Shown here piece by piece: positions 23,901 through 32,347 of a DNA stretch of 64,000 bases. Source of the DNA: a virus. Position numbers and translations under genes: made by a program. The notes below the pieces were generated by a model. That model was given only the letters and a program-made list of their open reading frames with translations. It was not told the origin of the DNA and made no database searches. Within the stretch, counting starts at the first letter, position 1, and every line of letters begins with the position of its first letter. The stretch covers positions 1-64,000 of IMG/VR virus record IMGVR_UViG_3300030329_006193, one strand, 5' to 3'.

Positions 23901-26843
23901 CGAAGACGGCGCAAATAAGCTACCACTCCCCGGATACTGCGGACGGAGTATGGCGCCTAGGCTGCCAAAGGAGGCCGTATTAGCGTTTGTAGCGGAGGTC
24001 GCTGACCCCGAACTGAGATCGGCTACTACAAAGCCTCCTGCGGCGTTAGAGCCCGTATTCTGGAGGAACTCCCAGTTAAAGACCAAAGTGTCAAATTTGG
24101 TGACATCTCCGTATGAAGAACTAGGCTTGAAGGGGTAAGCATAATAGTGGGGGTGCAGGGAGCCGTAATTTTCCGTATCCAGAATGTGCGCGTTGAGGGC
24201 GCTGTTAGGCAGGTCATCCAACCAGAAGCGACATGCATTTACCTTCACATCACTAGTTTGGAGAATGGTTCCGCTAAAATTAGTACGGTGCGCGCCGATA
24301 TAACAGCGCCGAGCTTGCGTCACAAAACTGGTCGGGGCTGAGATAGTCTTTGAAACGCTGAACTCGTTTAAAATCTCCCCCGAGTCCGCTTCAACCCCAT
24401 GAAGTTCGATAGTATAGCTACCGGTTAGGCGCGCAGGGTCAAGTTCTGCCCCGTCTACCAAGGAGGTGAGGGGATATTTTTCGGGTCGGACCTTAACTGC
24501 TAAATTCCACCGCGAGTTGTCATAAACATTCTCATAAAGCTGGGAGGTTAAATAGGGAACCTTTGCGCGGGCTCCAGAGCTGGTAACCACAAAGCGTACA
24601 CTGGTCGAATCTATTTCATTCCGAACTGCATAAACCTGGAAGTTGATATTATCGTTGGTGCCCCAGGTGGGGTTCGTGCCGGGGGTGCGGATTCCCACGC
24701 TATGAACTCCGAACAATGAAGCCGAAATGGTGTTTGTGGTGATATACCCGGCCTCGCCCGGAGCTGGCTTACGAGGGAACAAGATCTCCGTTTCCATTGT
24801 GGTGGCATGCCCATCCTTTAGAGTGGCACTTGAGGTAATAAAACCAACCGCATTAGGGTTACCGGGAGGCTGGGCATTGTAAATAACTGCGTTCTGATTG
24901 GTTAAGGTGTTGAAGTTGACAAATCGGTCGGCCACCGTCACATTACGGCGGTCGTTGCGCATCTCATATTCAACATTGTTCGCATACAAGCTGAGCTTGA
25001 CTAGTTCATCATCGATGCCAAAGCACCGAATGAGGTTGCGGAAAGCCTTCTCAGTTCCCTTAGACTTATAAATATAAGTTAAATTGTTATAGATGTTCTT
25101 ATAGATTATGTCCTTAATTTCGCTCAGCGACTTCTCGTAAACTTTTTTCTCACTTCTATCCGCTAATTTTTCGAGGACGTCAGCATCCACAAAGATTTCG
25201 GGGGCTACAAAGCCAGCAGAGCTTAAAAGCCGATCAGCAAAAGGTAGAGGCTTATCACTTCCTGAGACGTATGACACGTCTTTAAGTCGATTAAGGTCTC
25301 GGATCTGCATATGAAGAGTGTCGAAGTAGCTCCCCATCACTTGGGTAAGTTTGCGCAGCTCTCCTGTTCCTTCGTCGTCCTCTTCAATAATCCATGCAGG
25401 CATCGTGTTGTAGATCGCTGAAGTGTTGCTGGCATCATATGCGGAGCCCGACTCTTGGAGGCCGCCCAGCAGGGCCTGCACCTGCGGGTGTTTAGGATAA
25501 ATGATCGGATCCTTGTACTCCTTAATCGCTGCCTTGGAGAGGACAATGGCCGATCCCGTATTTCGCGAATTGGCCGTATATCCCGTCCATGCCCCGTTGG
25601 AAGCGCGGCCAGAGAAATCTAAAACCGTGCTATCGGTAATGCTATTCCCGGTGATTCCCTCATTAAACTTGTAGTAAACTCCGAGATCCACGTTTGAACT
25701 GAGAGGTGTGTCTATAAATGGCTCGGGATCCGAGTTAACGCCCCCACCCACCTGAGTAAACCAGTAGCGCCCAATCTGTTGAGATGTACGTTGTGTCTTC
25801 CAGAAACGGAACTCATCTAGTGAAGCGGAGAGTTTGCCGGCGTATGCGGTCGCAGCAGAGCTTCGAGGGGAGCCCACAAGGGCGCCCATGTTAGCACGCA
25901 AATTAAGGCCCGAAATATCGCCGACCGTGCCGAGGCCGCTAGCGGAGAGTTCCTGTGTTTGGTTTAATCGGCCGTCAATATAAAAACGCGTATTAAGGGT
26001 GGAATCTCCTTGTTTGAAGGTTACTGCGTAGTGGTGCCATTTTCCGTCGGCCACAGAAGCCATCGTGGAGGCAGCAGTTCCCAATCGTTGCTCGAAAACC
26101 CCAGTATTTCCCGACAATACCGTCAGCATAAATGGGCGTAGACCCGTAACTGAGGCGGTTAATTCAAGACGTACGCGACCATAAGTCTTATCTGGGTGAG
26201 TAACTCCGTTCCAGAGATCCAGAATAACTTCTTTTCGTGTGTTAGTAGCATCAAAGGCGTCTTTCTTAAGCCAAAATTCGACGGATGCCCCGTGACTAGC
26301 CACATTTGTAGCAAAGTTGGACTCCCGATTCATAGAGGGTTCGTAATAGTTTGAGCCCGTGAACTGCTGACGATAGGGGGTCATCCCGTTGGGATTATTG
26401 TTGGGACCTCCTTTAACAAAAATGTATTCATAATCGTCTGAGGATGCCGGGATACCATAACCATCCACCAGCGCTGTGGGAGTTCCCCAGCCGTCTGCCG
26501 AAAAAATAATATAACCGTTAGTGCGCGGATAATCGTTCTCGAAGAGATGGAGGTCAATATAGGTGGATTCGTTTTCCCACTCTAGGCGTTCCTTTAGAGA
26601 GCCGTCGTAAGGATAAGTCGTGTAAATACGCTTAATAGCTTGGGTATAGTACTCTTCGGCGCTTCCGTAACGTGCAAAGTTTTCTGGTTTTGACAGGTCG
26701 ACCTGGGGGAGATATCGTTCCTCTTTGATGATGTCCTGTTCGTGATAACCAACAGACTCAACTTGGGATGATATCTCGGCCGCCGACATGTCTGCGAGGG
26801 ACTGGGCCTCTGACTTTACATCAAAGTACTTCTTTATGCTCAT
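14988..26843 (-). CDS. Giant virion protein, 3951 aa, with several LamG-like domains and a possible wedge (gpI-like) segment
   Basis: This is the largest gene in the window, 11.9 kb. Jelly-roll lectin-like (LamG/concanavalin) segments are recognisable by their FW/ISFW strand, WHHY/WYHVV and FYIDG/MYRNG/LYING motifs. They lie at about residues 180-370, 1575-1700, 1740-1900 and 2540-2720, with a partial one near 2050-2200. Residues 480-630 are helical, and the segment IYKSKGTEKAFRNLIRCFGI resembles the KGT-x-A signature of P2 tail protein I wedge proteins. The gp25-like, gp6/J-like and this gene occur in the W-J-I order of other contractile tails, with one extra gene between. The last 45 residues are Arg/Pro-rich. 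I infer a baseplate-anchored receptor-binding or fibre protein. No frameshift was seen along its length. Confidence 0.8.
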   Translation of the reverse strand: MSIKKYFDVKSEAQSLADMSAAEISSQVESVGYHEQDIIKEERYLPQVDLSKPENFARYGSAEEYYTQAIKRIYTTYPYDGSLKERLEWENESTYIDLHLFENDYPRTNGYIIFSADGWGTPTALVDGYGIPASSDDYEYIFVKGGPNNNPNGMTPYRQQFTGSNYYEPSMNRESNFATNVASHGASVEFWLKKDAFDATNTRKEVILDLWNGVTHPDKTYGRVRLELTASVTGLRPFMLTVLSGNTGVFEQRLGTAASTMASVADGKWHHYAVTFKQGDSTLNTRFYIDGRLNQTQELSASGLGTVGDISGLNLRANMGALVGSPRSSAATAYAGKLSASLDEFRFWKTQRTSQQIGRYWFTQVGGGVNSDPEPFIDTPLSSNVDLGVYYKFNEGITGNSITDSTVLDFSGRASNGAWTGYTANSRNTGSAIVLSKAAIKEYKDPIIYPKHPQVQALLGGLQESGSAYDASNTSAIYNTMPAWIIEEDDEGTGELRKLTQVMGSYFDTLHMQIRDLNRLKDVSYVSGSDKPLPFADRLLSSAGFVAPEIFVDADVLEKLADRSEKKVYEKSLSEIKDIIYKNIYNNLTYIYKSKGTEKAFRNLIRCFGIDDELVKLSLYANNVEYEMRNDRRNVTVADRFVNFNTLTNQNAVIYNAQPPGNPNAVGFITSSATLKDGHATTMETEILFPRKPAPGEAGYITTNTISASLFGVHSVGIRTPGTNPTWGTNDNINFQVYAVRNEIDSTSVRFVVTSSGARAKVPYLTSQLYENVYDNSRWNLAVKVRPEKYPLTSLVDGAELDPARLTGSYTIELHGVEADSGEILNEFSVSKTISAPTSFVTQARRCYIGAHRTNFSGTILQTSDVKVNACRFWLDDLPNSALNAHILDTENYGSLHPHYYAYPFKPSSSYGDVTKFDTLVFNWEFLQNTGSNAAGGFVVADLSSGSATSATNANTASFGSLGAILRPQYPGSGSLFAPSSTSAIDKDFVISSKLNLPENIYSADMVQVLGAMDQEIFGATARPVNYFFAFEKSMYQVISEEMINYFANLRDFNNLIGNPVNKWRPEYKDLAFMRQKFFEKDEVEELDFDKFYEFYKWFDTSLSAMLQQLVPASADVAEEVRTVIESHILERPKYQRKFPFLDNVGQSDISGSIAGEMTIAETAQGSPEEFPQGSAFFTNTAFTKRQIGSSNPPDGRPWAKFRAPVAYPRTTSDNNTQLYWERYLAKRTESSRQAIFDAVESTFERRSKSPVKFGVEGTTAVGGVAKHHNAVVNYVFEAARAWGGKVAGSTNQAQKILVSSGSTVETLIETSEEFYPTFKQRLGFALSGSDDANQDAVSGPRHAPFSLYSSSVTDGYNAQVVANYVSGVMITNLHNDFVVGTDIPMQGPFTQEYVGGRFYRHTRINQKGTDSNTTRGEGFRIDFDNRGSENVEGVNKKSLVVLPPNAPHGVIDTALPTAYRFRDVTAKRPVNIKNIQMKTGSTILGNYEKNYQVVNSNSRMKNDPFFKDQSFNFAPYPETLATRGRFPLVVETSTDTTTRVQTDYTFLKGKPGVDGVAYITSGSNSADDDLGSHPQQTISVWFSASKNTVQQAGPPWQATGYGGLGFPAQYNGEERTLFAWGGCYNQDITRRVFLKSGSNASPSDGSKGPRLGISFMRGTTINAYYWISEDDIFTSPGWYHVVFSADQLNWKREDFLGSYSKANRESLSFNSSNNSYLNMINGATTAATWQTKMSSEFGASPQDWSISFWYRPPQDIQNATGGTQIISLEDSSGNLVHGIGYVDDSRYITYYSSNMTGSPPAGSQPEARTGTGWHHYTVTYAVSGGAGSQVKMYRNGVFVSKFAAGGAGGGKNAYTIDGPCRIGQAPAGGTYLTGALCDFAIWDRVLTHAEIRGVSGWRGGAYEGPLRSDLNALVPTSTATFIGAPSAGNLISFWPMTFGTDGTNTTTNDLQSAPPWAAGLLYNKARCRALAKNELALSCSNFELADMTREQGPAFMSASTGNLNGHGTHQRYLVYRSGTGRKGSTIYVNGISAATSSAFLSGSNHGTARTGSNQAIGGEKAAMTAFAPIYGGVIATNLFGAPHGAAGVGIGQIAVWRDVYTPSPHAPVGAAHATSSAWVNNFMTAKTTSSYQDPATAPCTLGASSGTPSGGKNRGWTDLTSSTPHAGFNYSLNIKNWWKFGPNPDVGRVYDKGPASQDFQGGWDTLAISASAETNYTRNAFSASELAAYGGGTWSKTTTGQTANCGGNLNFLVPQRTGSDSQETVIVNRYAGSGYEVMSLGYMDPAHTEMSVYNAAPYHNLAIIDHGLSGNVPADPIAAQTITVVDQIGKNRGLDQRASLRCGKFGADAAFGPGVQPSSSYPALPSWHKTNSNRKRFMFSSATKGQYYTASVYDNLFVQHQIPRSEQQYAWVTASLQRGLLPAQNRRILGLNAPASVTASTWPLAIEADYTVGTKGYPSGLAPFPLNPRTGPVKPAFVGANLIGPAVASPVNLATHTLERSLGAFDSESLYMSGTLGSDTSNYARVDIGPTAEWNPIVGGSGASAKAFSVATWIMAPTGSPGTYSPRVFDMGSGDRALLQTDYGGNRFKHTFVINGLTTDGQITGPPLSYGKWYHVVVTFKGGDPDGSSTRNFMRLYINGIGTSSVTQELDNPASISGDSYIGERGLGDRNWVGNMNEFQIYDTELTARNVHALYNYGAPAEPYRLKSNDSTFPSDKLVAWYRMGDAPGDSLGSGGNIHNAAVNHTLYKGGQFDGHLETNGTGVIRATSSVPPASMNYSFNSMILHRQGPYGWPTWKQIRAGESPVARKLRSKNLIGQIVPPSPVPNIINNVQVGSVPALQANSFVDYYEPPVNSKYGAVQFYFEDNTTDSNPDNNVTLRTTYGNDLEYFNNDALNNRLGLQIDLDKPMAFDTVRNYLVDSDLSTVVTYTESMYPAARNMYSEQIRGRAKYNIDNIWNDNRQKRSEFLTGGYRNMGYRKGLQVASMMYKNPGTYTTASVWPLDGHLNFETTASQIWWDGSGELQTAFTRFGYAGSTPAGFDIAGGPAYVYRIWQGYNDNTQFYPIFGGDSKWDAPAAAGKHPYENYSSWSEQIRLAAQNSSIIPEFRISEHLETFIGKKESDFLADVPGLYEISGTVLANSSHPKFFRTYSNSDFMKYFGAIDGDLNDERSGDLKISRDRIKLKASALLKFLPYKGFYPAERGLYLANKFSASVEPFLLYPQHFPPSTAPRVGMCRIAFEPLFAPGILFNTVKSGIAVSYPILINTGSVSPASPRYMANVDVPSAFGTGGRSGPTPDPAAPSGLAFQNMLTLTGSEPRRGYVIKQLPFEAIYKPAQYYNDDYILNLTVRTGKSGESNDRKVLYDTATTYASYQKIYAGGSVLGGCAYCRPAVVQFGQGLASATRLYELAADNFLCETTNFFMDSLTSFQSAREEEFMPVVSGSTYTMKLDLYRTMRSGSSATELKPDRTKFEMFNRISAFGFPIASTEDVNYKGAFAHLTPAYYAGVGAATFSFTARYTGVPTLDEILAQTIITYERDEYTPFSQTWAEGTDPRQQIDSQFNLTQILSEVPDQTTAQKKRWLIQSKFETPILNFANATYSVSVSSSVPYVPSGPIAGRTRTTAPNELIHKGMWQQYGVIPTGSTGVFAQLRDGPPPSTTSTVGSFSLADIVGFGTSSPRRVGSLKKEAKLEEAVIAIPYKVSKNKRKFFKVNKRMRNTAMFRNLTAAMDKYIFPPKFDFLRHNTVNPVLTYVFEFSVDITQQDIADMWQNLPPDIESRMTEQEVIVEDRELLNLMASTTDKIEWMVFKVKKRAKKDYEKYRRSLVTDNTDAFPETIPDYTYNWPYDYFSLVELANIEATAQWTSKDMQYEISDNDAGDLDGRPPTAGRMEIASIPNASNRQAPPEPNRQMRAQTPRVEEVPRRRGPDLPRPEDFLRRLRRDPRRTRGDES

Positions 26844-26850
26844 AACCTAA

Positions 26851-28362
26851 TTATTCTTCAACTCTAAATTTAAACGTTTGAGGTTGCTCCTGCCAGTCGC
26901 CTATGCTGGCGTTATAATACGACAAATTAATTTCATACATATAACCCGCTTCGAGCAGCGACATATCAAAATCAAAATAGTTACCGTCCTTGTCGTAAGA
27001 AAGATAAGTGCTAAGGTCGGACCCTGTACCATAAGGAATGGCGTTATAGCCATCAGTTACGCGTCGAATGTTATAAGACGCACTGGGAATAATCTCCGTG
27101 GGATTATTGGTAGTGGATACCACATAGACGGTGGGACTCCAATTTTTATTGCGCACAAAAAAGCGGAAGCGCGAGGTGTCTTGACGCGAATACTTTTTCT
27201 TTAAATTAGTGCAACTAGTTACCCGATTAAATGTCGGGGCGGCCTCATAGGTAGGCATCAGCTCAGGGTAAAAGGACCCAGTAAAATACTGAAGGGCACT
27301 CCCGCTATGCCATACATCGTACACCTTATCTAGCGGGGTCGACGCGGCGGTCAAGGCCACCTGACAACTATAGAGTCCGGTGCTCACATAGCTAGCTGTA
27401 GCATTAATGGCGCCCCCTTGAATCTTAATCTTTGCGCCGGTAGGTTTTGTGGCTGAGCCAGAGTAAAACGAAACCCGCAAGTTACCGGTTCCCACTTTGG
27501 GAATGTTCACGAGTCGGCCGCGGATGTAGTTGTAAAGATAGAGTGTGTTTAAATTATCCGCTGCGGGGGCCAAGGAGCTGGAATAAAAGAAGTTCTCCCG
27601 ATCGTCCATAACCCTATCATCCCACCGCGCTTCGATCGACGGACGCTTGAAAAAGAATTCGCTTGATCGAGCAAAAAACATTTTGGTGTAATAAGAGCTT
27701 TTGGCCCCTTGGGTATTCTGGAGTACACTCCCCGACTGGCCTGACCCGAGACCGCCGAGCGAACTAGAAAAGTACGCTTCTTGGCTTCCTGTCAGATGAA
27801 TTCCTACACCGTAGTTGGTGGTTGCGCCGGCGATCCACTTTTCTACTAAGTTGGTGATGTTTACTTCCATGTTTTCGTAGCCCTGAGGGAATAAAGTCTT
27901 ATACACGTTGTTGGAGCGGTAATCTCCTCCCACCTGTGTCCACGAAGAAGTGGCATTGGGCCTCATCCAGTTGGCCTTTCCCAGATCTTGGTAGTTAGCC
28001 ATATCTAGACCCACACCCTCATCCCAAGGGCGTGCCACCGGAGCGGTTACTAAAGTAAAATTTTGTGGAAGTGTATAGGGGGTCCGGGCATTGTGAAGCT
28101 TAAGATAGAAGGAGGTGCTCCCCGAGGCACCGAGACGATTTGCGACGCGATCCGCAGACATCTTGCTGGTGTCGAATTTGAGAAGAAGACGGGACAATTC
28201 TTGAGATTGACCGTTGGATCCCGACTCTTGACCATAAATAGAAAAAACTTCTAAGGCATCCGCATACCCCATATTGGATCCCGTACCGCGGGTGACTAGG
28301 TCAGCCTCATAGGCATTGGTGATGGTAGTGTCTGCACTAGCAGAATAGCGAGCGATGGCCAT
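26851..28362 (-). CDS. DNRLRE-like structural protein, 503 aa
   Basis: The opening (MAIARYSASADTTITNAYE, then SRLLLKFDTSKM) has the pattern of DNRLRE-type beta-sandwich domains: an initial decorated strand, an asparagine/glycine loop and an LLKFD strand. The second half holds two or three immunoglobulin-like strands sets with many Tyr and Ser. The start overlaps the gp6-like gene stop as TAATG. It lies between the wedge protein and the giant LamG protein, so it may link the two. An appendage role is inferred. Confidence 0.65.
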   Translation of the reverse strand: MAIARYSASADTTITNAYEADLVTRGTGSNMGYADALEVFSIYGQESGSNGQSQELSRLLLKFDTSKMSADRVANRLGASGSTSFYLKLHNARTPYTLPQNFTLVTAPVARPWDEGVGLDMANYQDLGKANWMRPNATSSWTQVGGDYRSNNVYKTLFPQGYENMEVNITNLVEKWIAGATTNYGVGIHLTGSQEAYFSSSLGGLGSGQSGSVLQNTQGAKSSYYTKMFFARSSEFFFKRPSIEARWDDRVMDDRENFFYSSSLAPAADNLNTLYLYNYIRGRLVNIPKVGTGNLRVSFYSGSATKPTGAKIKIQGGAINATASYVSTGLYSCQVALTAASTPLDKVYDVWHSGSALQYFTGSFYPELMPTYEAAPTFNRVTSCTNLKKKYSRQDTSRFRFFVRNKNWSPTVYVVSTTNNPTEIIPSASYNIRRVTDGYNAIPYGTGSDLSTYLSYDKDGNYFDFDMSLLEAGYMYEINLSYYNASIGDWQEQPQTFKFRVEE

Positions 28363-30164
28363 TATTTAATAGACCCCTTAATATCAACATTAGGAAACTT
28401 GAGTTCAAAAATCATGTTCTTGGAGGCCTGAACAAAGAGGCCGTCCGAACTAAGATTCTTCTTGAAGTCATAACTTACCTGAGAATAGGAAGCTCCAACC
28501 TGCGATACAGCTTCCACGTTTATAACCGACACCACTCCCTCAACTTTCTGGAGGATGCGGTAAAACTCAGAAAGGTGTATGCCTTCTCCAATATCATACG
28601 AGTTGCGCTCCAAATGATTAGTAAGTGCCGTATTAGCGCGGGACATCACAGTAAAGCGATTAGAATTCATATCGATAGAAATGGTATACTTCAGCCCAAA
28701 ATTTACAATGGCCGCATCTAAAATGTCGACGGTATCATTGACCATTCTATACTGAGAAATCCACGTTTTTAAATTATTCTTTAGAGTTCTGTTGGCCGTA
28801 GCTAGTTTGCCGCTGGCGTCCTCCGATACCACATACAGATTAAGATTGCGCTTCAAGGCGTCCGTGTCTTTCATACAGGCAGCGCGCTTGATAGCGCCGT
28901 ATTGACCCGGCATGCCGTAACAGATGGCCTGATAGTCGGCCGCTGTCACCGCGCGGTTCTGAGTCGCAAAGTAACCAAAAACCCGCTGCTTGATATCATC
29001 GGAAGAGGGAAGTTGAACATCTCCCACAAATGGCTCCTCGTTAGTAAGCTCTAGCGAACCCATTACCGTACTCCGTGTTGCTTGGGAAAGGGATCCCTGA
29101 TTCTTAAACCTAAATACCGGGCGTTGAACGGTTACCACCGTGTTCGATGCCGCATTAACATCACTTACAGTATTAACGCGATACCCTATACGCAGGGTGG
29201 TATTGGCGGGAGCTATGCCAAACTTATCCGTACTGATGAGCTTCGTGGGATCGAATCCCGTATCCGTAGTATAGTTGCGCCCGTTAAGCTTCAGAACCAA
29301 GTTGGAGGGGTCCAGTACCGACTCGGACAATAGTTCCGAATCTGAGCCGTATCCGAACTGCAGAAATGCTTGATCGCCCTCTCGTTCCAATACAAAACGC
29401 CGGGCGACGGGGACCGCTTTAAGAACGCTCTTCACCGTATTATTGGTGGAATTATTAACATTCCGGATGCCTTTATAGATAATATTCTGCGAAAGATGGT
29501 CCACCTCAAAGTACTCATGACTTTCTGTATCCGTAACACTCAGAATTTCAGCTACATTAGAACTATCCAGACGAACCCTTAAGAAGCGCTGAAAGTTACC
29601 CACCTTTACCTCTTGAAAGTTTGTACGACCGGAGACAGCGCGACCAAAGGACCGAATAATATACGAGGTAGGGGTTCCGGTCACAGTATTCACCTGGCCC
29701 GCCACAACCTGATTGGTAGTACGCGCGAAGTCGACATCTTCCAGAAGAGTATAACTGCCTCCCCCTAAGGAGGAGAAAACCGAGCCGGCCGTAAGGACCG
29801 GTGCATAAGCGAGATCTGGCCCAATAGTAACCGACTGAGCTGGAACTTCAATATAGAAGGTCAAGGTTCCATAAGATGAGGGGCTGCTATCGAGCTTGAA
29901 TCCCATCTGACGCGCAAGGCGCACAACATTGGTATATTCGATAGCGCTGTCTAAAAAGCTCTCGTTAGTTTGATAATCGAGATAGAACGATAAGATGTCT
30001 CCAACATAGGAAACCGTATCAAGCATCAGGGAACCAAAAGAGGCTTCGTTAAAGTCCCGATAAGTGTTGGGGTAATATCGTTTCGCGTAATTCTCTAAGT
30101 CCCGGCGGATAGAGGCGAAGTCTCGGCTAGTGTAATCAATTGGTTGTAGTTTTTTACTGCTCAT
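28362..30164 (-). CDS. Baseplate wedge protein, gp6 / Baseplate_J type
   Basis: The start is taken as the ATG at 30164 (MSSKKLQPIDYTSRDF); the open frame has a TTG two codons earlier. The N-terminal YTSRDFASIRRDLENYAK, then NEASFGSLMLDTVSYVGDIL and YQTNESFLDSA, match the conserved start of phage gp6/J proteins of this size class. These form the dimeric inner ring of the baseplate wedge and trigger sheath contraction. The C-terminal third (QLPSSDDIKQRVFGYFATQN, AVTAADY) carries the expected Baseplate_J helix. About 600 residues, similar to T4 gp6 (660). It directly follows the gp25-like gene. Confidence 0.85.
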   Translation of the reverse strand: MSSKKLQPIDYTSRDFASIRRDLENYAKRYYPNTYRDFNEASFGSLMLDTVSYVGDILSFYLDYQTNESFLDSAIEYTNVVRLARQMGFKLDSSPSSYGTLTFYIEVPAQSVTIGPDLAYAPVLTAGSVFSSLGGGSYTLLEDVDFARTTNQVVAGQVNTVTGTPTSYIIRSFGRAVSGRTNFQEVKVGNFQRFLRVRLDSSNVAEILSVTDTESHEYFEVDHLSQNIIYKGIRNVNNSTNNTVKSVLKAVPVARRFVLEREGDQAFLQFGYGSDSELLSESVLDPSNLVLKLNGRNYTTDTGFDPTKLISTDKFGIAPANTTLRIGYRVNTVSDVNAASNTVVTVQRPVFRFKNQGSLSQATRSTVMGSLELTNEEPFVGDVQLPSSDDIKQRVFGYFATQNRAVTAADYQAICYGMPGQYGAIKRAACMKDTDALKRNLNLYVVSEDASGKLATANRTLKNNLKTWISQYRMVNDTVDILDAAIVNFGLKYTISIDMNSNRFTVMSRANTALTNHLERNSYDIGEGIHLSEFYRILQKVEGVVSVINVEAVSQVGASYSQVSYDFKKNLSSDGLFVQASKNMIFELKFPNVDIKGSIK

Positions 30165-30181
30165 CGTCAAATCTCGTTACC

Positions 30182-30577
30182 TTATATGCTATCCACACTT
30201 ACACTCAAATTCTCCATAATCTGAAGGGGCTTGATAGTGAAAGCAATGTCGACACTTAGTGTGTGGGGATACAAGTCCGGATTGCTCTCTGGAATCTTAA
30301 ATTTAATGTCATCAATCCTCAGATATGGTAAATAGGTACGAACTTGGCTAAGAATCTTCGAAGATATAGCAGAATAGGTGGCCTGTTCATTAAACTCGAA
30401 AAGATAGTTACGTAGACCCACTCCAAAATTAGGATCCATAATCCGCTCTCCGGGGGCGGTAAGCACCAACATCTTCAAGTTCTGCAGAGCTACTTGATTG
30501 AAGCTGGTGTTAAGATTGTAAGCCCCAAAAACATCACTAGTATTAAGGGGAAGCATTGGCGAAAGCCCCGAACTCAT
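30182..30577 (-). CDS. Baseplate wedge protein, gp25/W-like
   Basis: The 131-residue product carries the GPW/gp25 core: LKMLVLTAPGERIMDPNFGV, then GLRNYLFEF and a long amphipathic segment to the C-terminus. The EGERxMxPxFG-type loop is the hallmark of the family, which nucleates sheath assembly on the baseplate. GGAGG precedes the ATG by 8 bases. The gene order gp25-like then gp6-like is that of most contractile tail systems. Confidence 0.88.
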   Translation of the reverse strand: MSSGLSPMLPLNTSDVFGAYNLNTSFNQVALQNLKMLVLTAPGERIMDPNFGVGLRNYLFEFNEQATYSAISSKILSQVRTYLPYLRIDDIKFKIPESNPDLYPHTLSVDIAFTIKPLQIMENLSVSVDSI

Positions 30578-30580
30578 GTC

Positions 30581-32347
30581 TTATTCCTCCCCGTTAGTGG
30601 CAGCATCTGAGCCTTCGGATGTGTTGTCATCGCATTCCTCACCCGTCGGCGTCACATCGATCACGTCTTCAGTGGTCTCTAATTCATTATTCTTAATTAG
30701 TCCCAATAACAAATAAATCAAACCAATCGGACTGGGAGGAATCATAAACATTCCCATAATTGTGCCAGTAAAGTCGATACCCTTTTCACCGATGCGGGGA
30801 TAGAAGTTATCCGGCCGCGGGTCGGGAGGTAGCGGAACGCCGTTCTCATCGTATGGACCCCACGGCGGACCAGGGACTGGTACTTGTTCCTGCAGACTTA
30901 GGTCGATCAAGCAAAGGATTAATTTTAACAGGTCGTTTCCGCTTGGGCCCGTGAACGCCTCCAACTCCTCCTCGGACGCTCCCAGTTCTTCCATCACTGC
31001 CTTTTGGGCTTCGGTGATACCTTCCGCTGCAGGGTCCAGGGCCAACTCCAACTGATTGAATGCAAAGCCTGAGCCAGTTTTAATTAACTTAGACAACGCC
31101 ACGTGGGGGTCAATGAGTTCGGCTAGGCCTTTAAGGATATTGACAGGAGTCATCAAGATCATCTTCAAAATAAAGTCTTTAGCCTGAACCCCAAAATTCT
31201 CGGCATCGGGTAGCCCCCCGGTGTTAAACCCTTGGGTGGCTGCAGTGCGTCCTGTCTGGGGCTCTTTCTTATAGTCATCATTATTTCGAATAGTAGAAAG
31301 AAGGATTTCCAAGATCAAATTGTTGGTATTCTCAAACGAATCACTAATGTTTTGAAAATATTTGGTAGTTAAATAAAAGTTTTGCAGGATAGGAATGGTT
31401 ACGATGGCTTCCTTGTTGAAGGTAGTGGTGAAATACTGTTGGTAATCAGATTGATTCATAATCGCTCGGCGCTCACGGGCAGTAAGGGGCTCTAAGACGA
31501 AGCCACCGACTCCCTCCGCCAGCTCCGTTTCCTCTAATGTTTCCTCAATAGCATCATCGATGGCGCTCCCCTCAGCTCCGTACGCAGTTTCAATGAGTTG
31601 ATTCAGTGCAGTCAGGCCCGCCTGAACATTATCCATAATCGCTGTAAAGGTGCCGCGTTCGATTCGGAGAGCTACCCTATCCGCAGTAATGGGAGCTATG
31701 TTGCTTCCAAAAAGCTTGTTGTGAAGCATCACCACTCGCGTAACGATGCTGTAAGGGAGGGCAAACAAATCAGCCGGATCCAACATAAAAAGGTCCGGCG
31801 TATGGTTGCCGCCGTATTTTCGCGTCGGGCTGGCCGGTCGGGCGGCGGCCTTAAAAACAGTCTTCGAGACACTATTAAATTCGGTGCGAGGCTTATAAAT
31901 GGAGGTTCCCCATCCATTCGCACTGTTGTCAAGGTCGTCAAGGAAGGGATTATCTAAGATGTCGGCCCCATTCGCGCGCTTCAACAGCTCATACCAGCTC
32001 TCGCGCATCGAGGAATTCTTACCTCCAATGTTTCCTATATCTCCGTTCAGACGACTATTGGGGTCTTTATAGGTGTACATAGGGGATTTAGGAACCGTCT
32101 CCACCAGCGAAGGGCCACCACCCGTGCTGGAGTTTACCTCAAAGCCAGCAAGTCGGACGCGTAATTTAAAGGCCGAGTCGTCCATAGAAATATCAAAGTT
32201 GGTGCCGCTTTCCCCAAAGATCGTGGCTTTATAGAGTTCGGTTACCTGTACCTGGGTGGGGTCCCCTTCCAGGAGTTGGACCCAATGGATGGACTCATCC
32301 AGGGGAAGCAACTCGGATACAACTAAATTTATTTCTTCGTCTGCCAT
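30581..32347 (-). CDS. Probable baseplate protein, 588 aa, unknown family
   Basis: GAGGATT lies close before the ATG. The first 250 residues are mixed alpha/beta. Residues 330-470 are strongly helical (MILMTPVNILKGLAELIDPH). Around residue 540 a hydrophobic run occurs (GMFMIPPSPIGLIYLLLGLI), followed by a very acidic tail. The hydrophobic run could be a membrane-active or buried assembly segment. The gene sits between the 1673-residue protein and the gp25-like wedge, so a baseplate or tail-tube-related role is likely, but I recognise no family. Confidence 0.65.
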   Translation of the reverse strand: MADEEINLVVSELLPLDESIHWVQLLEGDPTQVQVTELYKATIFGESGTNFDISMDDSAFKLRVRLAGFEVNSSTGGGPSLVETVPKSPMYTYKDPNSRLNGDIGNIGGKNSSMRESWYELLKRANGADILDNPFLDDLDNSANGWGTSIYKPRTEFNSVSKTVFKAAARPASPTRKYGGNHTPDLFMLDPADLFALPYSIVTRVVMLHNKLFGSNIAPITADRVALRIERGTFTAIMDNVQAGLTALNQLIETAYGAEGSAIDDAIEETLEETELAEGVGGFVLEPLTARERRAIMNQSDYQQYFTTTFNKEAIVTIPILQNFYLTTKYFQNISDSFENTNNLILEILLSTIRNNDDYKKEPQTGRTAATQGFNTGGLPDAENFGVQAKDFILKMILMTPVNILKGLAELIDPHVALSKLIKTGSGFAFNQLELALDPAAEGITEAQKAVMEELGASEEELEAFTGPSGNDLLKLILCLIDLSLQEQVPVPGPPWGPYDENGVPLPPDPRPDNFYPRIGEKGIDFTGTIMGMFMIPPSPIGLIYLLLGLIKNNELETTEDVIDVTPTGEECDDNTSEGSDAATNGEE

